In this document: piece by piece, positions 45,909 to 54,882 of the stretch
How positions within the stretch are numbered: the stretch's first letter is position 1
Layout: each line of letters begins with the position of its first letter
NCBI RefSeq assembly: GCF_001678495.1
Contig: NZ_JTJL01000001.1
Location: 62,001 to 126,000 of the forward strand
Length of the DNA stretch: 64,000 nt
DNA from: Gallibacterium salpingitidis
Lineage (GTDB): Bacteria; Pseudomonadota; Gammaproteobacteria; Enterobacterales; Pasteurellaceae
Reading direction: 5' to 3'
Notes under the pieces: model-generated
What the model saw: the letters and a program-made list of their open reading frames with translations, nothing else
Databases searched by the model: none
What the model was told of the DNA's origin: nothing
Translations under genes and position numbers: made by a program

Positions 45909-47168
45909 TTATACTTCTTTCTCTGATACAAACAACGCTTCGATAAACTCTTCACTCTTGAATGGGCGCAGATCATCAATTTTTTCACCAACGCCAATAT
46001 AGCGAATTGGTACATTAAATTGATCAGCTAGAGCGAAAATTACTCCACCTTTCGCTGTGCCATCTAATTTGGTTAAGGTAATGCCTGTAATACCAACCGC
46101 TTCATTAAATAATTTCATTTGGCTGATGGCATTTTGACCTGTACCTGCATCAAGGGTGAGCATAATTTCGTGAGGCGCTGTTTCGTCATATTTCTTCATT
46201 ACACGCACAATTTTGCGCAATTCATCCATTAGGTTATTTTTATTCTGTAAACGGCCTGCGGTATCAGCAATTAAGACATCAATACCTTTTGCGGTAGCGG
46301 ACTGCATTGCATCATAGAGAACAGATGCTGAGTCTGAACCAGTGGCTTGCGCAATAACAGGAATATGGTTACGTTCACCCCATACTTGTAATTGCTCAAC
46401 TGCTGCAGCGCGGAAAGTATCGCCTGCTGCTAACATGACTGACTTGCCTTGTTGTTGGAATTGTTTTGCTAACTTACCGATAGTTGTTGTTTTCCCAACT
46501 CCATTAACTCCAACCATTAAGATGACAAAAGGTTTTTTATCGGTTAGCACTAACGGTTGTTCGGTTGGTTTAAGAATAGCACCTAACTCAACTTTTAATT
46601 GTTGATAGAGTAATTCTGCGTCTTTTAATTGTTTACGGCTTGCGTGTTCAGTTAGATTATCAATAATTTTGCTGGTTGTAGGCACACCAACATCAGCAAT
46701 TAATAATTGTTCTTCTAACTCTTCAAACAGTTCATCATCGATTTTTTTGCCAGAGAAAAAGTTAAGAAAACCTGCACCAATATTTTGCTTGGTTTTGACT
46801 AAACCTTGCACCAAACGGCTAAAAAAGCCTGGTTTTGTTGGTTTCTCTTGTGTTTCAATTTTGCTTGGCTCTGGCTCTGGCTCTGGCTCTGGCTGTAAAA
46901 GTTCTTCAGCTACTGTTTCTGTTGGAATAAGATTTTCGCTAGCCTCACTAGGCTGTGGAGTTGTTTCGGCAGTTGGTTCGATATGTTCTTGTGTCGTAAC
47001 TACGTTGTCGGTAGTTGCTTCTGTTTGTTGTGTAGTGGAGTTGTCAATAACAGAAGATTGTTCTTGTTCTACGCTGGTTTGAGAATGATGAGTGGATGAT
47101 TGTTCTGATTGTTTATTACGTCCAAATAACGAAGCCCAAAATCCTTTTTTCTGTTTATTTTCTGACAT
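45909..47168 (-). CDS. ftsY: FtsY, signal recognition particle receptor
   Basis: A 419-residue SRP receptor. The N-terminal region (residues 1 to about 115) is an acidic, Gln/Glu/Thr-rich A domain containing EPEPEPEP. The NG GTPase domain follows with GVNGVGKTTTIGKLA, DTFRAAAVEQL, DTAGRLQNK and TKLDGTAKGG. It docks translating ribosomes to the Sec translocon. It is divergent from rsmD, as in E. coli. Confidence 0.97.
   Translation of the reverse strand: MSENKQKKGFWASLFGRNKQSEQSSTHHSQTSVEQEQSSVIDNSTTQQTEATTDNVVTTQEHIEPTAETTPQPSEASENLIPTETVAEELLQPEPEPEPEPSKIETQEKPTKPGFFSRLVQGLVKTKQNIGAGFLNFFSGKKIDDELFEELEEQLLIADVGVPTTSKIIDNLTEHASRKQLKDAELLYQQLKVELGAILKPTEQPLVLTDKKPFVILMVGVNGVGKTTTIGKLAKQFQQQGKSVMLAAGDTFRAAAVEQLQVWGERNHIPVIAQATGSDSASVLYDAMQSATAKGIDVLIADTAGRLQNKNNLMDELRKIVRVMKKYDETAPHEIMLTLDAGTGQNAISQMKLFNEAVGITGITLTKLDGTAKGGVIFALADQFNVPIRYIGVGEKIDDLRPFKSEEFIEALFVSEKEV
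46867..46896. repeat. Hexanucleotide tandem repeat in ftsY
   Basis: GGCTCT repeated four times plus a GGCTGT unit, encoding the alternating Pro-Glu run in the acidic domain of FtsY. Copy-number changes would keep the frame and only alter the length. Confidence 0.75.
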
Positions 47169-47277
47169 ATAAAATTACCGAGTTAATTCAATAGATGATC
47201 CAAATTAATTAAGAATAGACTAAAATGGTTGCTAGTTTATCATTTAAATTTATCTATGCTTAGTATTTCTTCTTATT

Positions 47278-47877
47278 ATGGCAAAAAACCTGACAAAAGT
47301 TCCTCAAGGTAAAGGTGAAGTGCGTATTATCGCTGGATTATGGCGAGGTCGAAAGCTTCCAGTATTATTATCACAAGGGTTACGACCAACATCAGATCGC
47401 GTGCGTGAAACCTTATTCAATTGGCTGATGAATGACATTGTGTCAGCAAACTGCTTAGATTGTTTCGCTGGCAGTGGTGCATTAGGCTTTGAAGCGCTTT
47501 CTCGGCAAGCGGCAAAAGTGGTGATGTTGGAAAAATCGCCGGTGGTGGCAAAACAGTTAAAGCAAAATTTACAACAACTCAAAACGCAAAATGGCGAGAT
47601 TATTTGTATTGATACGCTGACGTATTTAGCGCAACACCAGCCAGAACAACCGTTTAATGTTGTGTTTTTGGATCCCCCTTTTCATCAAGATTTATTAAAT
47701 ACAACCTTAACTTTATTGGAAACGCACCATTGGTTGGCAGATGATGCGTTAATTTATCTTGAAAGTGAAAAGACGTTGCAGAATATCGACATACCAGCGA
47801 GTTGGCAGTTGCTGAAAGAGAAGTTTACTCAGCAAGTTGCTTATCGCCTTTATCAAAAAACAGGAGTAGCAGAATGA
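47278..47877 (+). CDS. rsmD: RsmD, 16S rRNA m2G966 methyltransferase
   Basis: A 199-residue SAM-dependent methyltransferase. The start region VRIIAGLWRGRKLPV and GLRPTSDRVRETLFNWL is diagnostic, motif I is LDCFAGSGALGFEALSR and the catalytic motif is VFLDPPF. It modifies G966 of 16S rRNA. The stop overlaps the start of the next gene (ATGA), so the two are coupled. Confidence 0.96.
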   Translation: MAKNLTKVPQGKGEVRIIAGLWRGRKLPVLLSQGLRPTSDRVRETLFNWLMNDIVSANCLDCFAGSGALGFEALSRQAAKVVMLEKSPVVAKQLKQNLQQLKTQNGEIICIDTLTYLAQHQPEQPFNVVFLDPPFHQDLLNTTLTLLETHHWLADDALIYLESEKTLQNIDIPASWQLLKEKFTQQVAYRLYQKTGVAE

Positions 47878-48866
47878 AAGCACTTGTGCTTAGACAAACA
47901 GAAACCGAACCGTTTAAATGCCAGCTAGAAAATATTGATGAACGATTTTTTCCTGAAGCACAACGTAGCGAAAGTATCAAAATTAAGGTGCATTATTCTT
48001 CTTTGAACTACAAAGATGCTTTGGCAATTTGCGGGGTTGGTAAAATCATCAAACAGTACCCTTTTATTCCCGGCATTGATGTTGTTGGCAGTGTTGCCAG
48101 TAGTTCAGATGCAAACTTTAAAGTAGGCGATTTGGTGTTGGCAACAGGATTTGGTTATGGTGAAGTGCAATTTGGCGCTATGAGTGAATTTGCCTTTGTG
48201 CAACCACAACATTTATTAAAATTATCTGGCGCATTAACAGAGTATAAAGCGATCGCATTAGGCACAGCAGGATTAACTGCAATGTTGTGTGTTGAAGCAT
48301 TACGCCAAGCTGGGATTACTCCAGAAAAAGGCCCAGTCATTGTTACTGGTGCAAGTGGTGGTGTAGGGTCGATAGCGGTATATCTGCTAACCAAACTGGG
48401 TTATCAAGTGAGTGCTGTTTCCGGCAATTCGGTTTGTTATCAATCGTTATTGCAATTAGGCGTACAAAAAGTATATGACCGCCACCATTTTAGTGAGCCA
48501 TGCCGACCATTAGAAAAGCAGCAATTTGCTGGTGTTATTGATACTGTTGGTGGTGATATTTTGGCGAATCTCTTAACTAAAGTGCAATATGGTGGTTGTG
48601 TTGCCTGTTGTGGTTTGGCGCAAAGTTATCAATTAAATACAACGGTAATGCCGTTTATTTTGCGTAATGTCCGTTTGCAAGGTATTGATTCTGTTTATTT
48701 TCCATTAATAGAGCGTCAAGCTTTATGGCAAGAGTTAGCGCGCTTAATAGAAGATGATTATTTGAAAAAATTTACGCGTGAAATCGCCTTAGCCGATGTA
48801 CCTAGTTATGCAAAAAAATTACTTGAACATCAGTTATATGGGCGGACGATTATTCGAGTGAGTTAG
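47874..48866 (+). CDS. acuI: AcuI/YhdH-type acryloyl-CoA reductase (zinc-free MDR family)
   Basis: A 330-residue medium-chain dehydrogenase/reductase of the YhdH/AcuI group. The start is MKALVLRQTETEPF, substrate-domain motifs are SSLNYKDALAICG and PGIDVVG, and the NADP-binding motif is VTGASGGVGSIAVYLL. Members reduce acryloyl-CoA to propionyl-CoA and so detoxify acrylate. ATG 47874 has AGGAG upstream and overlaps the rsmD stop; an upstream in-frame start at 47802 would lie within rsmD. Confidence 0.9.
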   Translation: MKALVLRQTETEPFKCQLENIDERFFPEAQRSESIKIKVHYSSLNYKDALAICGVGKIIKQYPFIPGIDVVGSVASSSDANFKVGDLVLATGFGYGEVQFGAMSEFAFVQPQHLLKLSGALTEYKAIALGTAGLTAMLCVEALRQAGITPEKGPVIVTGASGGVGSIAVYLLTKLGYQVSAVSGNSVCYQSLLQLGVQKVYDRHHFSEPCRPLEKQQFAGVIDTVGGDILANLLTKVQYGGCVACCGLAQSYQLNTTVMPFILRNVRLQGIDSVYFPLIERQALWQELARLIEDDYLKKFTREIALADVPSYAKKLLEHQLYGRTIIRVS

Positions 48867-48878
48867 TACGAAAGAATT

Positions 48879-48916
48879 AAGCGGTAGGGTACTGATTATA
48901 ACTTACCGCTTTTTTA
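48879..48916 (+). terminator. Terminator of acuI
   Basis: AAGCGGTA (48879-48886) pairs with TACCGCTT (48904-48911), followed by a run of T. It can also serve the convergent LacI-family gene. Confidence 0.8.
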
Positions 48917-48926
48917 TTTAAACCAT

Positions 48927-49946
48927 TTACGCACTATCACGTACAATTAAACGGCTGCGAACTAAAATATTTTCTGGTTTATAGGTAATATGCTGCTGTG
49001 ATAAGCGACGTAAGGTTCTGCCAGCGAGAATTCCCATTTCACGATAAGGGATATGTACAGTAGTTAATTTGGGATATGACACTTCGCTCACTTCTAAACC
49101 GCCAATGCTAGTAATAGAAACCTCATGTGGAATATTGATATGACGGCGTAATGATTCAAATAAAGCACCACAAGCTACCTCATCAGATAAACAAATAAAG
49201 GCATCTATATTTCCCCAGAGTAAAAGTGCTTCGTTAAACAATTGGCAACCTGTTTTGAATGAAGCTTGTTCGGCAGTATGTAATACAAGATGCGGATTAA
49301 TAAAGTGCTCTAAACAGGCATCATGCCAACTCTTCATATATTGTTGAAAGATTGCTAAATGTTGATTAGCACAGAGTAAACCAATTTCTCGTTTGCCTTT
49401 TTGTAAAAGATGGGTAACTAGTAAATGAATGACGTGTGATACATCAATACCGATATTAATACTGAAATTGTTAGTTTGTTTAGCACCGATCGTAATTAAT
49501 GGAATATTTAACACTTTTAGGCGTTGTTGCTGTTGTTCATTACACTCCATATTGAGTAGTACAATCATTTCTGGAGCGTATTTAATAAGTTCATTAATCC
49601 AATCTTTTTCCTTTTCTACTAATAGGATTAATAATTGTAAGTCTGTTGTCTGTATCTCTCGATGCAATCCATCCATAATCAATGTATTTTCTGTTGCAAT
49701 AAGAGAATTTGTGACTAGTACAACCGTATTGGAGCTAACAGTGGCTAAATTTCTGGCTGCAATATTAGGGATATATCCCATTGTCTGAATTGTCTGTTGA
49801 ATCTTATTACGCAGCTCTTCTGAAACAAGTTCTGGTTTATGTATTGCACGAGATACCGTCATTTGCCCAACGCCAACAGCTTTCGCGATATCAGCTAAAG
49901 TCACTTTTCCGGTACTACGTCTAGATTTGTTTTTTGGTTCTGTCAT
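48927..49946 (-). CDS. LacI-family transcriptional regulator
   Basis: A 339-residue GntR/GalR-like repressor. The N-terminal helix-turn-helix and hinge (VTLADIAKAVGVGQMTVSRA, then GYIPNIAARNLATVSSNTVV) are followed by a periplasmic-binding-protein-like sugar domain. I use ATG 49946; an in-frame TTG at 49973 is less likely. It is divergent from the PTS/transketolase operon, which it probably represses until its sugar phosphate appears. Confidence 0.92.
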   Translation of the reverse strand: MTEPKNKSRRSTGKVTLADIAKAVGVGQMTVSRAIHKPELVSEELRNKIQQTIQTMGYIPNIAARNLATVSSNTVVLVTNSLIATENTLIMDGLHREIQTTDLQLLILLVEKEKDWINELIKYAPEMIVLLNMECNEQQQQRLKVLNIPLITIGAKQTNNFSINIGIDVSHVIHLLVTHLLQKGKREIGLLCANQHLAIFQQYMKSWHDACLEHFINPHLVLHTAEQASFKTGCQLFNEALLLWGNIDAFICLSDEVACGALFESLRRHINIPHEVSITSIGGLEVSEVSYPKLTTVHIPYREMGILAGRTLRRLSQQHITYKPENILVRSRLIVRDSA

Positions 49947-50021
49947 AACCGCTTTATCTATTTGGAATATCAAAAGAAAATTTTATTTAAGTATATCATC
50001 ACATAAAAAATAAATAGAAAA

Positions 50022-50066
50022 TGTTAGCGCTATCACAAAAATGAAATTTGCTGATTGCTGAGCAAT
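50022..50066. promoter_or_regulatory. LacI-type operator and second palindrome before the PTS operon
   Basis: TGTTAGCGCTATCA (50022-50035) is a palindrome with one mismatch and the central GC typical of LacI-family operators. ATTGCT-G-AGCAAT (50054-50066) is a perfect inverted repeat further on. A TATAAC -10-like hexamer follows near 50089. Both sites lie in the divergent control region. Confidence 0.55.
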
Positions 50067-50114
50067 TTTGCTTTGATTAAACTGCGTTATAACAAAAAAA
50101 CAGAGGAGTAGATG

Positions 50115-50558
50115 ATGTTAAAACAATTTTTACCTAAATCACGTATACAAATTGTGGAAAAGGCAGATTCTTGGCAAGAAGCGGTAAAACTTTGTGCAAA
50201 ACCATTACTTGATGAAGGAATGATTGAACCACGATATGTAGATAAGATTTTTCAACTTTATGAAGACATCGGTCCTTATTTTGTTATAGCACCTAAGATT
50301 GCCATGCCTCATGCACGACCAGAAGATGGCGTTATTGCGACAGGTTTATCTTTGTTAGTTGTTTCATCAGGAGTGAATTTTCATTCTGAAGATAATGATC
50401 CTGTGTCATTAATTATTATGCTTGCTGCAAAAGATAATACTGAACATTTATCCGCATTAGCGTCTTTAGCTGAGATGCTTGGTGATGATGAAAATGTTGA
50501 ACGGTTAGTTAATGCAACAACGACGGATGAGATTTTTACTTTTATTCAAAACCAATAA
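50115..50558 (+). CDS. PTS IIA component, ascorbate (UlaC/SgaA) family
   Basis: A 147-residue IIA protein of the mannitol/ascorbate type. The phosphoryl-accepting His lies in APKIAMPHARPEDG, and the family segment GPYFVIAP precedes it. It takes phosphate from HPr and passes it to IIB. ATG 50115 has a better distance to GAGGAG than the adjacent ATG 50112. First gene of the operon. Confidence 0.88.
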   Translation: MLKQFLPKSRIQIVEKADSWQEAVKLCAKPLLDEGMIEPRYVDKIFQLYEDIGPYFVIAPKIAMPHARPEDGVIATGLSLLVVSSGVNFHSEDNDPVSLIIMLAAKDNTEHLSALASLAEMLGDDENVERLVNATTTDEIFTFIQNQ

Positions 50559-50572
50559 CCTTGGAGGTTTTT

Positions 50573-50845
50573 ATGAAAATTATGGCAGTGTGTGGCTCTG
50601 GTTTAGGCAGCAGCTTTATGATGGAAATGAATATTAAAAAAGTATTAAACAAAATGGGAGTTACCGCAGAAGTAGAACATACAGATTTAGCTTCTGTGAA
50701 TCCAACTGATGCAGATTTATTTGTGATGGCAAAAGATATTGCAGCGAGTAGTGGTATTTCGCAAGACAAACTAATTGTTATTACAAATATTGTAAGTTTA
50801 GCTGAATATGAAGAAAAACTTACAGAATACTTTAATGCAAATTAA
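50573..50845 (+). CDS. PTS IIB component, ascorbate (UlaB/SgaB) family
   Basis: A 90-residue IIB protein with the phosphocysteine in MAVCGSGLGSSFMMEMNI. ATG 50573 has GGAGG upstream. It lies between IIA and IIC in the order usual for separate-subunit ascorbate-type systems. Confidence 0.9.
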   Translation: MKIMAVCGSGLGSSFMMEMNIKKVLNKMGVTAEVEHTDLASVNPTDADLFVMAKDIAASSGISQDKLIVITNIVSLAEYEEKLTEYFNAN

Positions 50846-50861
50846 TTAAGAGGGAATTACT

Positions 50862-52226
50862 ATGAATGCCTTCCTTTTCTTCATTTTAGATATCCTTAAA
50901 GTACCTGCTGTTTTAGTTGGTTTAATTGCATTAGTTGGCTTAATCGCACAGAAAAAAGCGATGCCAGATATTATTAAAGGAACCATTAAAACTATCTTAG
51001 GTTTTATTGTGTTAGGTGGTGGTGCAGGTGTTTTATTAGGCTCATTAACACCACTTGGTGATATGTTCCAACATGCCTTTAATGTACAAGGTATTATTCC
51101 AAATAATGAAGCCATCGTGTCATTAGCATTGCAAAAATATGGTACCGCAACAGCCTTAATTATGGCGTTTGGTATGGTTGCTAATATTGTGATTGCTCGC
51201 TTTACCCGCTTAAAATTCATCTTTCTTACTGGTCACCATACATTCTATATGGCGTGTATGATCGGTATTATTCTTACTGTTGCTGGTTTCGACGGTATTC
51301 AACTTGTATTTGTTGGTGCATTGTCATTGGGACTTGTGATGGCGTTTTTCCCATATATTGCACACCGTTATATGAAACGTATTACTGGTAGTGACAATGT
51401 TGGATTTGGCCATTTTGGTACTGTCGGTTATGTTTTAGCTGGTGCAATTGGTGAATGGACAGGTAAAGGTTCGAAATCTACTGAGGAAATGAATTTACCG
51501 AAAAATTTAAGTTTCCTACGTGATAGCTCAATTTCTATCTCATTAACTATGATGGTGATTTATCTCATCTTAGCAGTAGCAAGTGGATCAGAGTTTATCG
51601 AAACTAAATTTAGCGGCGGACAAAACTATTTAGTTTATGCCATTATTCAAGCAGTTACCTTTGCGGCCGGGGTTTTCATCATCCTACAAGGTGTACGCTT
51701 AATTTTGGCTGAAATTGTTCCTGCATTTACTGGTTTCTCAGAAAAATTAGTACCAAATGCAAGACCTGCACTAGATTGTCCGATTGTATTCCCATACGCA
51801 CCAAATGCAGTACTTATCGGTTTCCTAGCGAGTTTTGTTGGTGGTTTAGTAGGGCTATTTATTCTTGGCCAATTAAGTTGGGTATTAATTCTTCCTGGTG
51901 TTGTGCCTCACTTCTTCTGTGGTGCGACAGCTGGGGTATTTGGTAATGCAATGGGTGGACGTAGAGGCGCTATTATTGGTGCATTTGCTCATGGTGTATT
52001 AATTACTTTCCTTCCTGTGTTCTTACTTCCAGTTTTAGGAAATTTAGGTTTTGCCAATACCACTTTCTCTGATGCTGATTTTGGTGTGATCGGTATTATT
52101 TTAGGAAATATGGCAAATTACTGGAACAAAGATGTTATTACTGCGGTTATTGTTGGTATTTTTGTAGTATTAGTTGCTTATAACTATGTGAAGAAAGAAA
52201 AAGCTGCAGTAGAAACTAAGGAGTAA
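50862..52226 (+). CDS. PTS IIC component, ascorbate (UlaA/SgaT) family
   Basis: A 454-residue membrane permease with about eleven membrane segments. Recognisable UlaA-type stretches are VPAVLVGLIALVGLIAQKKA, GHHTFYMACM and VVPHFFCGATAGVFGNAMGG. The family carries L-ascorbate in E. coli but also other substrates. No lactonase or decarboxylase (ulaG/ulaD) is nearby, so ascorbate is not the obvious substrate. Confidence 0.9.
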   Translation: MNAFLFFILDILKVPAVLVGLIALVGLIAQKKAMPDIIKGTIKTILGFIVLGGGAGVLLGSLTPLGDMFQHAFNVQGIIPNNEAIVSLALQKYGTATALIMAFGMVANIVIARFTRLKFIFLTGHHTFYMACMIGIILTVAGFDGIQLVFVGALSLGLVMAFFPYIAHRYMKRITGSDNVGFGHFGTVGYVLAGAIGEWTGKGSKSTEEMNLPKNLSFLRDSSISISLTMMVIYLILAVASGSEFIETKFSGGQNYLVYAIIQAVTFAAGVFIILQGVRLILAEIVPAFTGFSEKLVPNARPALDCPIVFPYAPNAVLIGFLASFVGGLVGLFILGQLSWVLILPGVVPHFFCGATAGVFGNAMGGRRGAIIGAFAHGVLITFLPVFLLPVLGNLGFANTTFSDADFGVIGIILGNMANYWNKDVITAVIVGIFVVLVAYNYVKKEKAAVETKE

Positions 52227-52230
52227 TGTA

Positions 52231-53052
52231 ATGGAAACAGATTTAGTCAAGTTCGCTAATCAAATTCGGGTTGCTACCTTAAAAACATTACTTCATCTAG
52301 GCTTTGGCCATTTTGGCGGTAGTATGTCAATTGTTGAAACGTTGGCAGCATTATATGGCAAAGTGATGAAGATTGATCCTCAGCATCCAGATTGGGACGA
52401 ACGAGATTATTTTGTATTATCTAAGGGGCATGGAGGCCCCGCTCTTTATAGTACACTGGCGCTCAAAGGTTTTTTCCCTCTTGAACAATTGCAAACATTA
52501 AATCAAAACCAAACGTTGTTACCAAGTCATCCAGATCGTTTAAAAACAAAAGGAGTTGATGCTACAACAGGTTCGTTGGGGCAAGGTTTATCTATTGCGA
52601 CTGGTATTGCATTTTCCCACCATCTTAGAGGAATGGAAAATCGTACTTTCTGTATCGTAGGAGATGGCGAGTTAAATGAAGGACAATGTTGGGAGGCGTT
52701 GCAATTTATTGCTCATCATCGTTTAACTAATCTAACAGTGTTGGTTGATTACAATAAAATGCAGTTAGATGGTACGTTATCTGCGATTATTGAGCCTTTT
52801 AGTTTAGCTGAGAAGTTTAAAGCCTTTGGTTTTGATTGTATTGAAGTTGATGGAAAAGATGTACAACAGATAGCGTCGGTTTTAACACAAAAGCCTGAAG
52901 GTAAGCCAAAATTAATTGTGCTAAATACGATTAAAGGACAAGGTGTACCTTATTTAGAAGGATTAAAAAATAGTCACCATTTACGACTTGATGATGCAAT
53001 GAAACAATCAATTCAACAGGCTATTCTGGATTTGGAGGCAAAATATGCGTAG
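52231..53052 (+). CDS. Transketolase, N-terminal (thiamine-pyrophosphate) subunit
   Basis: A 273-residue half transketolase. The TPP-binding motif runs from GDGELNEGQ to VDYNKMQLDG, and catalytic His-rich segments are LSKGHGGPALYSTLALKG and LPSHPDR. Split transketolases need the partner half encoded next, with which it overlaps by eight bases. The pair would transfer two-carbon units between sugar phosphates, probably those delivered by the PTS. Confidence 0.92.
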   Translation: METDLVKFANQIRVATLKTLLHLGFGHFGGSMSIVETLAALYGKVMKIDPQHPDWDERDYFVLSKGHGGPALYSTLALKGFFPLEQLQTLNQNQTLLPSHPDRLKTKGVDATTGSLGQGLSIATGIAFSHHLRGMENRTFCIVGDGELNEGQCWEALQFIAHHRLTNLTVLVDYNKMQLDGTLSAIIEPFSLAEKFKAFGFDCIEVDGKDVQQIASVLTQKPEGKPKLIVLNTIKGQGVPYLEGLKNSHHLRLDDAMKQSIQQAILDLEAKYA

Positions 53053-53992
53053 TTTGCAAAAAGATAATGTTGAAATGAGAGCTATCTATGCATCGACAAT
53101 GACAGAATTGATAAAAAACAATCCGTTGATTGTTGATTTAGAAGCAGATTTGATGAGCTCTATGTCAATGGATAAAGTGCAGAAGTTGTATCCTAACAAT
53201 GTGATTAATTGTGGCATTATGGAAGCTCATACAGTTGGTTTGGCAGCGGGGATGTCGATTGCGGGTCATATTCCGTTTTTCCATACTTTTACTGCATTCG
53301 CCAGTCGTCGTTGTTTTGATCAATTGTTTATGTCATTAGATTACCAAAAGAATAATGTCAAAGTGATTGCATCTGATGCAGGCATTACTTCAGCTCATAA
53401 TGGCGGTACTCATATGTCATTTGAGGATATGGGTATTGTTAGAGGTTTAGCAAATGCTAATGTCTTAGAGATGACAGATGCAACGATGTTCAAAGATATC
53501 TTGCAGCAGCTAGCGCAATTGCAAGGTTTTTATTGGATTAGAACGATTAGGAAGCAAGCTATCAAAATTTATCCAGAGAATGAAACGTTTACGATTGGTA
53601 AAGCGAAAGTTCTGCAAGAAGGTAAAGATATTACCTTAATCGCAAATGGCATTATGGTAGCTGAAGCTTTGTTAGCCGCAGATATTTTACAAGAACGTCA
53701 TCAAATTTCGGCAACAGTAATTGATATGTTTACTTTGAAGCCGATTGATGCAGAAACCATTATTAAATATGCTCGTAAAACAGGTAGAGTCGTAACTTGT
53801 GAAAATCATAGTGTTGAAAATGGTTTAGGCTCCGCCGTTGCAGAAGTATTGGTAGAATCTGCGCCAGTACCGATGCGTAGAGTAGGTATCAAAGGTCGTT
53901 ATGGTCAAGTTGGAACGGTTGATTTTCTACAAAAAGAATATCAATTAACTGCGGAAGATATTGTAAAACAAGCTTTGACTTTATTTGACTAA
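53045..53992 (+). CDS. Transketolase, C-terminal (pyrimidine-binding) subunit
   Basis: A 315-residue second half. The pyrimidine-binding part contains INCGIMEAHTVGLAAGMSIA (with the catalytic Glu) and HTFTAFASRRCFDQ. The C-terminal transketolase domain follows (VIDMFTLKPIDAETIIKYA, then ENHSVENGLGSAVAEVL). It is the last gene of the PTS operon and ends at a strong terminator. Confidence 0.92.
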   Translation: MRSLQKDNVEMRAIYASTMTELIKNNPLIVDLEADLMSSMSMDKVQKLYPNNVINCGIMEAHTVGLAAGMSIAGHIPFFHTFTAFASRRCFDQLFMSLDYQKNNVKVIASDAGITSAHNGGTHMSFEDMGIVRGLANANVLEMTDATMFKDILQQLAQLQGFYWIRTIRKQAIKIYPENETFTIGKAKVLQEGKDITLIANGIMVAEALLAADILQERHQISATVIDMFTLKPIDAETIIKYARKTGRVVTCENHSVENGLGSAVAEVLVESAPVPMRRVGIKGRYGQVGTVDFLQKEYQLTAEDIVKQALTLFD

Positions 53993-54018
53993 AATTTAGA
54001 GATAATCTTCCTAAATAA

Positions 54019-54052
54019 GAAAGGCTTAGTCTATTTACTAAGCCTTTCGTTT
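54019..54052 (+). terminator. Terminator of the PTS/transketolase operon
   Basis: GAAAGGCTTAGT (54019-54030) pairs perfectly with ACTAAGCCTTTC (54037-54048) over a 6-nt loop and is followed by GTTTTG. Confidence 0.85.
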
Positions 54053-54084
54053 TGAACAAATTGTTGTAGTGATAACTATAAAGA

Positions 54085-54879
54085 TTAGTCTAATAACAAA
54101 CTATCATCTGTGATGCGTTCACCACGTGTACTTTCAAACATTTGCAATAAATCTTGTACTCCCATACGTTTACGTTTGTCACCTGAAACGTCTAATACAA
54201 CTTGTCCTTGGTGCAGCATAACAGTGCGATCACCATGATCTAATGCTTGCTGCATAGAGTGAGTTACCATCATTACGGTAAGTTGATTTTCAGCTACAAT
54301 TTTATCAGTGAGTTCCATAACAAAAGCCGCAGTTTTAGGATCCAGTGCGGCAGTATGTTCATCAAGTAATAAAATACTAGATGGCTGTAAAGAGGCCATT
54401 AATAGACTTACAGCTTGACGTTGTCCGCCAGAGAGTAATCCCATTCTATCACTGAGACGATTTTCTAGACCGAGTTTCAGCATAGATAACTTCTCACGAA
54501 AGAATTCTCTCGTTTCTTTTTTTACAAAAAATGAAAGATTACGGCGTTGACCACGACAATATGCGAGAGCCATATTTTCTTCAATCGTTAATCCTTCACA
54601 AGTACCTAACATTGGGTCTTGGAAAACACGCGCTACGGAAGCTGCACGTTGCCAAGTTGTTTTGCGAGTAACATCTTCATCATTGAGGTAAATTTTGCCA
54701 CTGTCTACTAAATAATCACCACAGATAGCATTAAGTAGTGTAGATTTACCCGCACCATTACTCCCAATAACGGTAACAAATTCACCTTTAGCAATATTGA
54801 GAGAAAGCCCTCTTAATACTGGATTCTCGATCGGCGTACCACGATTAAAAGTGATGCGCAGATTATCTAATTTCATCAT
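54085..54879 (-). CDS. ABC transporter ATP-binding protein (TrpZ-like)
   Basis: A 264-residue ABC ATPase. Walker A is GSNGAGKST, the signature is LLSGGQRQAVSLLMA, Walker B is ILLLDEHTAALDP and the switch His is in MVTHSMQQAL. Its permease gene lies four bases upstream. The set resembles importers with a PF04392-type binding protein, some of which are predicted to carry tryptophan or tyrosine. Confidence 0.88.
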   Translation of the reverse strand: MMKLDNLRITFNRGTPIENPVLRGLSLNIAKGEFVTVIGSNGAGKSTLLNAICGDYLVDSGKIYLNDEDVTRKTTWQRAASVARVFQDPMLGTCEGLTIEENMALAYCRGQRRNLSFFVKKETREFFREKLSMLKLGLENRLSDRMGLLSGGQRQAVSLLMASLQPSSILLLDEHTAALDPKTAAFVMELTDKIVAENQLTVMMVTHSMQQALDHGDRTVMLHQGQVVLDVSGDKRKRMGVQDLLQMFESTRGERITDDSLLLD

Positions 54880-54882
54880 TGT

